Shown here in pieces: positions 47,541 to 59,200 of a stretch of 64,000 nt of DNA; positions within the stretch are counted from its first letter, which is position 1, and each line of letters begins with the position of its first letter. Below the pieces are notes generated by a model. The model had not been told where the DNA came from and ran no database searches. It was given only the letters and a program-made list of their open reading frames with translations. Both the position numbers and the translations under genes were made by a program. The stretch comes from Chimonanthus salicifolius (taxonomy: Eukaryota > Streptophyta > Magnoliopsida > Laurales > Calycanthaceae). The stretch is taken from the NCBI GenBank assembly GCA_013350335.1, contig CM023534.1, positions 5,237,542 through 5,301,541 on the forward strand, given 5' to 3'.

Positions 47541-47959
47541 GAGACTGCTCTTTTTTTTTGCCATTTGGTATTTTTGTCCAATCAAAACAAATGACTAGCC
47601 CATGATCTTAGGGTTTCATCCCATAGGCCCAAGCTTCCAAGCAATTAAGGAAGATAGGGGCACTGTTTAAAAATCAAATTGCAGATTTAGGACCCAATGC
47701 TTCATGGCACAGAAGGGAGGGCCCAAAACAGAGCATATGAAAATTGTACGGTCATGCAATTAACAAGGGATTAAGATCTATCCAATGCTGTAGCCTTCTA
47801 CAACTTGTACAAGATTAGTAATTCCATGCAAGAGAAGTGGAAGGAAATCATCTGGAATTGGGCGGGTCTAAACAAAATGAAACCTTTTGCAAGCCCATCC
47901 AAACTCATCACTATGGGCCAAGCTAAGCTTATTCAGCCCAAAAACTTAACAGTCGAGAA

Positions 47960-48830
47960 ACCAACACACTGGTTTATTAGTTTATGTCCGATAAATCTTA
48001 ATAAAAATCTCTTTGATTCAGAGATTGATGACATTTCTAAGTTTCGTCACTTGATCTTCTCCTATCGAATTCGTAGCTCTACTGAGGACAACCTTATTTG
48101 GTCGTTCGACCCGACTGGTTGTTTTTCTGTCAAGTCTTTATTCATGGGCAACAATCGTGAGAATCGGCCTGCTGTTGTCAATCCAAATATTTGGGCCTCC
48201 AAAATCCCACCTCGAGTTATTGCTTCTTTTGGATGGCTAAGTTTGGAGAAGATCTTAACTCAAGACAACTTATGCAAAAGGGGAAAAATCATTATGAGTG
48301 CTTGCCCTCTGTGTCTTAGTGCCTCTAAAGGGACGAGTCACCTTCTTCTCTATTGTCCTTTCTCTTCTGTAGTTTGTAACTCTGTGTTGGATAAGTTTGG
48401 TGTGTAGTGGGTTATGCCTTCTTTAGTGGCCAAGCTATCTTATGTTTGGGATATCTCTTCAGTTTCACCAAAGTGCTCTTTCCTATGACGCCTTTCTCTC
48501 TTTGCCACAGTGCGGAGCTTATAGTGGGAACGTAGCAATAGAATCTTTAAGGATCGTGTTGAGTCGAGCAATACAGTTTCTAGAAAAGTTTTTTCTATGT
48601 GTGCATCTTGAGCTTCTTCTCTTGCGGAATTCAGGAATATATCTGCGAATGACATTTGCGTGCATAGAAAGAATGTATTGATTTAGTTTAGTTTTCTACT
48701 TTCCAATGTTGGATTATCCTGTGGGTGGGTTTTGACTTTATGTGTTTTTAGCTTGTTTTTCTTTTTTCTATATTTGTACCTCTGGTGCTTTTTCTATTAA
48801 TATATTAACTTTTTTTAAAAAAAAAAATTC
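47960..48830 (+). mobile_element. 5'-truncated L1-like LINE, zinc-binding reverse transcriptase tail
   Basis: One frame to 48407 encodes the end of a LINE reverse transcriptase, with the zinc-binding domain signature FSVKSLF, then IWASKIPPRVIASFGWL, then CPLCLSASKGTSHLLLYC. After a frameshift a second frame reads like SNRIFKDRV, the usual block before the end of such ORFs. The fragment ends in a 3' UTR and an A-run at about 48818-48829. It is inactive. Confidence 0.8.
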
Positions 48831-50108
48831 CTAACAAAAAGGGAAAATTCAAAACTTGGGTATGTAGTTAAAAATGGAACCACTTACCTGACTATTTTGG
48901 TCACCATTTGGGTTCAATGTGGTCCAACCAAAGGTTTAATCATATCAAACTTGTGGTCCAACCAAAGGTGTAATCATATGAAACTAGTTTAAAAATCAAA
49001 AGAAAATACTTTGTGTGGTTAGAACCCGCCAAATGTTTTAAGTTCTTCCGGTTTGACTTATTTGACTAATTCCTAAGTGTAGAAGTAATTTATATATTTA
49101 GAGACTATAATAAGGGGCATGTGCCACTGCCTTGCAATTATTAAACGTTTAAAATGTAATACCTTTTTCTTTTTATGATTAAGGTGTTAAGATTTTTTAG
49201 AGCACATGATTAATCTTCGAGACATATGTAGTCCTTCCTAGCTATACACTGAAAAATATACACAAAATATCTTTTTAAGAGGTAACAGGAAACAAACTTA
49301 GACTCTCATTTAAGACAAATTTTTGACCATCACTTCAATCCCATTAGATTTAAAAAGTAACACATTGATTAAAAACTTTAGACAAGTTTAACATTAACGT
49401 ACGTAACTTAATACTTTTCAAAATTTCACAGTAGTTCCTCATGTTAACCACTTTGTTGGAGCTCGTGATTTTTACACATGACTTGTCTGGCAAACACACA
49501 AATGCAGTCTTTTTCACTTAAAGCAAATAAATATGAAAGCAATAGTAAAATAGGTGTTGATTAAAATGACTTGAATTGAATAGAATCAAAGGAAACAATG
49601 CTTGGTTGACTTGAGTTAAAAAATTAGGTCGAATTGAATTGAAAAATTTGAATCATTTATTCAAGTCAGATCAGATTAAATTTTGACATGATTATGTTTG
49701 GTTTATTAAATGCAACCTAATTCAATTCAAATTTCAGTCGCAGAGCATATATAATAAATTGTTTAAATTGAAGCTAAATTTTACATATTTACAGCGACAT
49801 GAGAATTACATTAAAAATCTAAGTTTGACTCAACAATTTATGAAGACTCTATACATTGATATCTCTAATTTTAAAAAAAAAAACGATGCACGTCATTACT
49901 CCCCATCTCTCACTCCGACACGACCTTGATTTGCAGGGTCGAGCCCTCGAGCCCTTCATGGCTCGACATTCATTATTGATCGCCACCATCGATGGCCCAC
50001 CATGCACAGTCAGGACTCATGACCGGCTGATTTCCCTCCCTTTCCTTCGCCGTTTCGTTGCTCTGGTCTCCCTCCTCTCCGAGTTTCTACAGAAATCTCA
50101 ACAACGAT
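48831..50108. other. Spacer and probable SEC6 promoter region
   Basis: This AT-rich sequence has a degenerate dispersed-repeat copy at about 49185-49350. The GC content rises after about 49900. The leader of SEC6 probably starts somewhere in 49900-50110. Confidence 0.4.

Positions 50109-50136
<28 letters not shown>
50109..50136 (+). repeat. (CT)14 tract in the inferred SEC6 leader
   Basis: About 14 CT units sit just before a good donor site (GGAAG/GTACGG at 50141/50142). An acceptor at 50260 (GGTTCAG/ATCTC) would give a 5'-UTR intron of about 119 nt ahead of the start codon at 50279. Confidence 0.8.
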
Positions 50137-50140
<4 letters not shown>

Positions 50141-50278
50141 GGTACGGAACCATTTTTTCTTCTTTTTTCTTGATTTTCTTGTTATTTCTTCTGCAATTGA
50201 GTCTTTTGGGATCTTGAGTTGGTCGGCTGATTTACCTTTTCGTGGAATTTAACGGTTCAGATCTCTCCATCAGGGGGC

Positions 50279-53200
50279 ATGATGATGCAAGATCTGGGCA
50301 TCGAAGCCAAAGAGGCAGCCGTTCGAGAGGTAGCGAAATTGCTGCCGCTTCCTGAACTCCTCGGTTCCATTGCCTCCATCAAAGCGGACTACGTTCAACG
50401 ACAACAGGTGATTTGTTACATGTAGGGTCTATTCTGTTTGGATGAATGGAAAGTGAGCTTAACTGTTAACGAAGAATCCGAATGGGTTTATCCAATTTCA
50501 GATAGAAATATTTATTTTTCCTCAAGCGGACCAGTAGAGTTCACACAGGCACTGCAGCATCCTTTTCAGTTACTGAATCGTGATTTCGAAAATTCCCGAT
50601 TCTTTTGGATTCTGATTTCCGGTTTTTACTCAAGAATTATGATCTCCATTTGGTTCTGTCGAAAGGATTGGTTTTTATTCTTGACGCCAGCAGGATAGAG
50701 TTCATGCAACAACTGACCAGTTACTAAATTTGATTTAGAAAATCCTCAATTCTCATGAATTCTGATTTCAGCTTCCAATCAAGAATAATGATATCCACTT
50801 CCACTAGTCTTAGGTTCATTAGAAAGGAAAGCACTTCCCTGGAAAATAAGGATTTTGAAAAAAAAGTTAATGGCACTTCATTTTCATTTGAAAATAATAA
50901 ACAAACGAGAGTACATGGAAGTAACCATCATCATTATTTCCTTTCTAATTCGGTGGGTTTTATGAGTTCAACTTTTCTTCTCAACACTAAAAAATCTTAC
51001 TCTCATTCACCCCACATTCTATCAAGTCTTCTTATTGCTTCAATCTATGTTTTTATTCTTTAAAAGCCTCCAATTCCCCTTGTACCTTTTACTTGTAATT
51101 CTTTGACTCTTTGTACTGCTGGGTTGTTTTTGGTCTTTTAAATATATTTCCAAACCATCTTAAACAACACTTCCTCATCTTTTTGGTGCAATCTTTAGGC
51201 TTTCTCTCACTTGTTCACTTCTATTTATATCTTATATTGCTTCATCGCACATCCATTTTAACATATGCTTCTCTAGTACTGCTACTTTGCTGCTTGTCTT
51301 TCCCTTGAAAGGTAACTGTCCTTTAGCAAAAGATGGTAAACACATTCCTCCTCCAGTTAAAAGATGGTTATCTTTCCATAACACATTTTCCCTTTCATGC
51401 GTCCCAATATTTTGCTCCATTTGGATGCGTGGATAGATTATGGAGTACGTGTTATGTATAAGATAAGAAAAAAGTCTTGATCTAGTGAGAAATCATTAAG
51501 AATGTTGTGCCTTTTGACCCCATTTATCACTAAGATGTCTACAATTCATTAGCTGATCTCTTCACATGCTTGGAGAAAATATCTAGTTTCTCTTGAGATC
51601 CCTAATCTCCTTGTAGATATAATGAAACCTCCAGGGTGTTTTCTTCTTCCCTTCCACTCAACATAAGTCATTGACCGAGCTTGCCTTGAAAAAAAATCCT
51701 TGAAGATCTTAAATACCACCTTGATGGTAGAAACTCTGCCTCATTAGATTGCTTCCTCCCCATTGGATTTGAGTCATGTAAGATCCCTCTAATTTGAATT
51801 TAACAACACACCCAGGGGTGTCACTGCTACTTCATCTATGCACCTTTTCATTGGAAAAACAGAAGGAAAAGAAACACAACAAATTACATAATAAGCTTTT
51901 AAATCAGTTATATGGTGTTTTGGAAAATTCTTGATTGTTTTGAATTCTGATTTACATTTTCCAGTCAAGAATTCATGCAAAAAGCTGAAGTAGTGATGCA
52001 AATTCGTAAGGCCTAAACATTCATAAAAAAGAGGTCTACCCCTCAATCATCTTAGCCATGGGGCTCAATATGGTAGCTGGTCTTTGGAGAATTATTGTAG
52101 GACAGTGAAAGTTTGCTCCAATCTGGTGCATTAATCCAAACTTCAATTATGGTGTAATTAGTGGTCTTATTTAGTATTAGTTTGAATTTAAATTTCAATT
52201 GTGGCTCTCGATTTGAGAAGAAGAGTACAGTCCCAATAATTCAATATCTTGATCTTGGTTGTGATTTAAATTCCAGTGCATCCATTCTCTTACTCATAAT
52301 CAGTTGAAATTGGTATTAGTTTGAAATGTCAAATTGTTTTCCTAATTGTGCCTCCAAATCAAGTTATATGTACATGTCTTGCACTCAAAATTAAGATAAT
52401 TAGAAATAACTTTTTATTTTGAAATCAAGAGCTCTCTTTCGTTTGTGATGACTCTAGTCCCACTAGAAGGTGTGGACTTGTTCTTGTTCTTGATCCTAGA
52501 ATCAAGTAAGTGCATACCCCTAGTATCTATCCATTTATTCATTTCTTTTTTCATAGTTCCGAGTTAAACTCTTATCCTTTGCCCTCCCCCTCTAACCTTT
52601 TCTCACAGTTTCTTAAGACTTTAAAGCTTGAAACTGGAACCTAAACCCATCTGAAGCTCCAAAGTCTTGATGATTGCCATTATTTACGGACTACACATCT
52701 TGCAAGCTATCTTGTATCAACTACAGTATTGTGATCTGTGAATTGTGAAATTCTCATTTCTTTTCTGATATTCAGTTTCCAGTCAAGAAATCTGATATCC
52801 ACTTGGGTCTTTTTTCTGTTGCTGTAATTTATTACCTCCCATGGGTTAGCTCAGATGGTTACCTCCCGCCTCAGGAAGCGGGAGGTGCCAGGTTCGAACC
52901 CCATGGGCTAACATAAGGTGATGCCTTAAGGGGTAGAGGTACCACCCGTGGGAGTTTTAGTAGAATTGTGTTCGAGGTTTCCCACACGTAAATCCAAAAA
53001 AAAAAAAATTGATTCTGGATGTTTCGGTGGGACTCTGATGTTCTGTCTTTTCAGAATGTAGACCTTACTATTGAATATCATGTATAGTTGATTTATCTCA
53101 ACCAAAAAGTGGAAGCTGGTCAGATGCTAAAAACGCCTTGATGACTATTCTTTATGCTAGCACGATTGATCTTCAGAGTGATGCCTTTTATTGTTGTTGT

Positions 53201-56200
53201 TATTATTAGTATAATGATGATATTGATGTGCCTTCGGTCTCCAGGTTCATGCAAAACAGAAAATTATCTTTAGTAATAGTAATTGTTTGAAAGTGCATAT
53301 AGTTGATGATGCAGGCCAAGCTACACTTTTGATATTTAGACTCGGGTTTTAGGGCCGAATCAAGGATTACAATGAAGAAGCCCAAATTAGGGTGTTCTCG
53401 GGTTCTCACACGGGACAACTCGAGGAACTTCTAATGAATTTAATTTGAGTGTAGAATTCAATTTTAATTAAGCCTTAACAGTCACAAGACATGAATAACA
53501 CATTCACCATGCAAATAATTAACACCTTAATCAAATCTAATTCAATCACATAAACAAATTAATTTCAAAAGAATTTATTAACTCATTGACATCGGGAGAA
53601 GATGGGGAAAAAGAAAGCTCATGCTTTTATTCAATTTCAATAAAATAATTCAAAGCTTTCCTGAAATATACTGCTTGGTCATGTATTTACAGACTTTATT
53701 GAAATAATAATAAAAATAAGCATACTAATAAAATGCAGTCAACTCGTGTGCCCTCTCTCTCTCCCTTTCTCTTGCAATCGAGCACTGCTTCTCTTCCATC
53801 TCTTTCCAACAGAGATACCCAGTCAGCACTTTCCTTAATTTCTTCTTTATTCTTATCTTCCCAGCCGCTCACATACCTCAGCAGCGATGAGTGGCATCTT
53901 TCTCCCACAAGATTTCATTGGTGCTGATCCTGGGTTGATTCTTCTTTATCTCCCCACTCAGCCGAATCTGGGTTTTCAGCCGATCTTCCTGCACAAATCA
54001 AGTGCCCATGATCCACTGCTCGATCTTTTCTCCATTTCTTTCCTTCTAATTTTTCTTTTATTTCCTTCCATTCCCATTTTTTATTCACGTTAAGCAGCTG
54101 GCTCCCTTTCTTTGCCTTCTTTTCTTTTTATTATTTTTCTTTTCATTCGTTCAATCTTCCACATAGCTTCAGCATGGTGGCATTTTCCATTCATGCAACA
54201 ACGTTTTTGGGGGTGCGCCCCCTTTCCATCCTTCCTCTCTAGCTGCTCAATCAGCCAGAGATCTTCACCCAGCACCATTCTTTTCTTTGTTTTATTTTTG
54301 GATCTTTCCGCTCTTTGTAAACACGGTGATGCACATGCGTTTCTCTGTATTTTCATTGGTAGCCAATGCCAATGGAATTCAATCCATTTGTGGGCTTTTT
54401 CTAGATTTGTTTCCAAACTTGATTCTCCAAAACAGTGCTGACTTTCTTCGTCTTTTATTATTATTTTAAAAATAATCATTAGGCAGTATGTGGGCTTAGG
54501 TCCAGGATTCATAAAGGCCCAAAATGCATTTAAATGGGTTGTAGGCCCAAATTGGTGAAAGTGGGCTCTAATGGGTTGAGTCTGCGGGACTCGCTTCCCT
54601 CCATCAATCCGATGGTAGATTGCTAGAGCCATCTCGTCAATCAGGTCCAATTAGGCAGGATCGTCATCGACCGAGCTCGAGTTGGACTCGGTGCTTGCAT
54701 TAGTTAAGGTGGTGGGTGGTGTGAATTTTTATTTTCTAGTCCACTGGGGTCTCTTTGTACTAATTGATCCTTCCTCCTTTTCTCTTTGCATTTTATTGTT
54801 GTAGTCTATCATTTTTTTCAATGAATACACCGATCTATGCTCAGAGTATCACAAGTGAAATTTTCTTCTCCCCATGTGTATGTTATGACAATATATGCTA
54901 CCCAACATTCTTTGCAATTTTGTTTGGCTCTTATCTGTTGTTCCTTGATTTGAATAACTGAATAACATTAACTTTGTGATGTGGAGATAAAAAAGGGAAT
55001 TTACATTATTGTTTTATCTTGCCAGGCAAATGATGCACAACTCAGTACAATGGTGGCAGAACAGGTACAAGGATCCTTCTTTTTCATGCAATAGTTCATA
55101 TTTGGGATTGAATTTTGCAACATGGCATCATTCAGAGACTGAGAGCATATTTTAAACAGGCAAAGACATGTTAACCTCATTAATTGTTTGAGAGTTAGAT
55201 CCTTGGTGACTCTAATGAAGGGCAACTCTCCATGGGATATGTACATGAGTAAGGTCTCACTGCTTGAACTTGGCATGTGTGTAGGGAGGTGTGAACATGT
55301 CCCGAAGGACTAGTCGGGCGAGACACCTGGACACCATCGGTCATAAAAAAAAACAAAAAAAATTGTTTGAGAGTTAGATATTTTATTTGTATATTTTTCA
55401 TGTTTCTTAATAAAAGTGAGCTCATAAGAAAAGACAAGTAAAATGTTTATATATTGATATGATAAATCCCACTTGGTAGGTTGAACCTGGATCTTTCCAA
55501 TTCCAAAGAGCAAGATGTAGATGTCTTTTTTCTGAGCGGTGAGCAAGATGTAGATGTCAATGTCAATTTTGGACAATGAGATCAGATGGTGAGTTGGTTT
55601 TCCATGGCAGATTATTCGTACCATCGTTTGAGCAGTGTAGAGAGGAGGTACTATGCCACTTCCATCACTCCAGGTTATATCCACATTTCACAAATTATAA
55701 TCTCTCTTGATTCTTGGATAGTTGGCTAGGGGTGGCAATAGGTTGGTTTCAACTTCGGTTGGCTAATATAATTGTGAAAATTTTATACCAGACCCAACCC
55801 AACGCTGACCAAGAGAAGTGTCTTTTTGCTAAAAAATTGATTGGGTCTGGTTGGGTTGAAGAAATCCATTATTATGTCGTCTGTTTTGGCCTACCAATTA
55901 GAGCCAATCCAAGATCCAAAAAATCTGGTCCCTAGTGGTGGAAAAAAGTGGAGAAAAGACTAACATGTTGGATGAGGAAATATCTTTCTCTAGGCAGTAA
56001 AATCACTTTGATCAAATCGTCTCTGGTTAATCTACCGATTTATTTCTTGTCTTTGCTTGATATGCCGGAAGGGATAAACTTGAGATGGTGCAAAGGAGTT
56101 CCCTTTGGGTGGCTGTAAAGGTAGTAGGAAAACATATTTGGTTAAGTGCCTGAAGTTGTTAAACCTAAGGAGGAGGGAGGTCTGGGAATAATGTCATTGA

Positions 56201-59200
56201 AAGTTAGAAATCAGGCTCTGTTATTCAAGTGGCTATGGCATTGTGGTAGAGAAAGGGATGCTCTGTGGAGGAAGGTGGTGGTGTCATGAAATGGGGTAGG
56301 GGATTAAGGGGTTGGACTCTCAACAAGAGGGCAGGAAAAGGGGGGGTGGGAGGGGGTGTGCAATTGTGCATCCCTTATGTAGATTAAGGCGTGGGGAAGG
56401 AAGGGTAGATTCAAAGAAAACATTAGGTTCTTGGGGAAGAGAGAGGGGTGGGGGTTGGGGTGGGAAAATAGAATTCTATTTGGGAAGATCTAGGGGTAGG
56501 GAACCAACCATGTAATAGTTCTCAATAGGAAAGCCGAGAGCTAAGGTGCAAGAATACTATTCCTTGGCAGGTGTAGGAAATTGTGGTCTATTCCTTTTAG
56601 AAGGGAGCTAGGATCTTTGGAGCAACTTAGTTTAGGTGAGCTCTTGTTGTTACTAGAAAATACGCTAATACTTAGGGATGAAGAGGATGAAAGTATTTGG
56701 ACAGGCAGAGCTTCGGGGTGCTACTCGGTTAGAATGGGGGTGAGTCTGGCTCTTTTTTCAAGCAACAAAATTAACCCAATGTAGTCCCTTGTTTGGAAAG
56801 GAATAGCGCCGGTCCAAGCTTTTAAACGGTGTGCACTTAAGGGCAGGATTTTAATTGTGGATGAACTTAGATACATGGGTCTCATGTCGGAGGTAGATAG
56901 GCTCTCATGTAAATTTTGTGGAAAGGTGGAGTGAAGTGCATATCACATTTTCCTAGGATGCGGGGTGGCTGCAATGATATGGGGAATGTTTCTTACCATT
57001 ATGAATTGCTCCTAGGTTATGGGGCAATCTCTAGCTAAGATTTTGTGGGGCTAGAGATTCTGTCCATTAAGGGATAGGAAAGGATTTTGAAAGGGTAGCG
57101 TCTTGTCAATCTTAGCGGCAATTTTGTGCTATATTTGGAAGGAAAGAAACTCTAAGGTTTTTAAAACAAGGAGAAATGTCCGAAGGAAATCTTTGAGTGT
57201 GTTGGAGTTTATACTCTTGGTATTTTGTTAGTAAAGAATTAAAGGCGTTTCTTTGGCAGACTTGTACTTGGGATGGGTAGGAGAGCCAGGAGAAGTGTCG
57301 TGAAAATAGAGTTGTCCCCTCCCTCAGGTCTAGTGAAGGTCAATGCGGATGGAGTAGCAAGGGGAAAGCAGGTTTAGCAGGCATAAGGGGAGTGGCTAGA
57401 GATTGTAGAGGTCAATTACTTTTCTTTTTTTGGAGCTGGTAGGTGTTAAGGACTCTAATGAGGCAGAGTTGCTTAGTATTAAGAAAACCTTCTCTCTTTG
57501 GGTTAGGAATGGAGATGGGAAGTTAATAATTGAGGGGGATTCGGTGAATGCAATTAAATGGACCAATGGAGTCGAAAGACAAAAGGGCTACTCCCCATAG
57601 TGTTGCCTGGTGTGTGTGGATAGGGAGGTTTGCACATGCTCCAAGGATTTGTTAGGTGCTCTAAGAGGCTTGGACACCTTGGACTTCAAATTTTTTTTTG
57701 ATACTGGCAGCAAGAGAAATTAAGGAGATGTGTGCCAGGTTCTCGTTGACCTTTAGACATGTAAGGACTGCCTGACAGGGTGGCTGACTATCTAGCTAAA
57801 CTTGGAGTGGACATGGTGAAAGGACTGGTAGATTTGTTGTAATTTTAGTTTCTTTGTTGAGGTTTTGGATTTCTTGTTTTCTTCTGCAACGTGGATTTTT
57901 TTGGTCGCTTTGGTCTTTTTGTAGTACAAATATTTTGTACCACTGTTTCTGGATCTTGTTGTAATCACTTTTATCTTCATTAATTAATTTTCTACTTTGT
58001 ACCGTCTAAAATATTATATATATGTTGTCTTTTTTTTGGCTCAACCAGATTCAACCCAACTTGTATAATAAATAAGCTATGGGTAATGGAGGCAGTGGGC
58101 TTGGGGGATGGGGCACATGGCTATAACCATTTGATCAAGGAAATGGGGAATTTATATGGATGGCTTTTAATTAGGATCAGGTTGGGTGAAGGACTACCCT
58201 ACATGAGCCAACTATATTTTAGGTCAGCTCATGTCAAATTAAAATTTGTTCAAGAACAACATGACCAAAACCTGGATTTTTTGGTTGGATTGTGGGTTGG
58301 GTTAGAAATTGCTTCACCTAGCTGAAATCTTTTTTCTTTCTAACAATAACAAACTTTTTTACAGTATAAGAAAACTATACCAATAAAATATGAATTTCAG
58401 ATAAATAGTCAGCCCATAGTGGACATTTGTCAAATCCAATTGTGAACACCAGATAGATGGGATAGATACTCTAAATGATGATTGTACTGATAAAATATAT
58501 GAATCCTATAAATTTCTCTACCCTGCCTTTCACTAAGAATCCACCGCAACATTAGTTGTTCTTTTATCATGGAAAAAATGTACTGCCAAATCTTTTTTAA
58601 AATCCCTAATCTCCCCTGTAACCACCAATAGCCTCCAAGAATCTTTTATTTTTCCTGATGCTCATGCAACTGCATTAAATGAATCACCCCTCGATGATCC
58701 TACAGGGCATATGATCTTTTCATGGTTTCTATGCCTATCTTCTTGCTAATAATTCCGCCTAAGTGGAATCCTTGATCCCCAAAGGTTCTTAGAAGAACAT
58801 TTTGATCCCATACTGATCATCATGCATACACCGCCCATTCCTTTAGGTGAGCATCTTCTTTCTAATTACTGCTTTACATGTTTTAACCAAATAATTACAT
58901 CCCCACAGGTTGAACAGGCACAAGCGGGATTGGAAGCACTAACCTCGTCTCAGAAGACAATAAACCTGCTACGCGAAAACTTTTTGTCCATTGAAAAGTA
59001 AATTCTTGATACATAACTTATTGAGATGTGAGAGTATATAATGTATTTGCTTTTAGATTTGTTACAGTTGTTTGTGCAGTTGCTTTTGCTGTCATAGTAT
59101 TGCAGTATCAGTTTCCAAACTATATCTGTTAATGATCATGTTTGCTGCTTGATGTGTCAGGTTGTGTCAAGAATGTCAAACACTGATTGAAAATCATGAT

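Noticed and set aside
52837..52915. Candidate tRNA gene
   Set aside because: A and B boxes are present, but the sequence runs into a SINE body with a poly-A tail, and three relatives with the same tail occur nearby. No proper acceptor stem was found.
54090..54650. 186-codon minus-strand ORF
   Set aside because: Low-complexity K/E-rich sequence in SEC6 intron 1 with no recognisable domain. Probably chance or part of an unclassified insertion.
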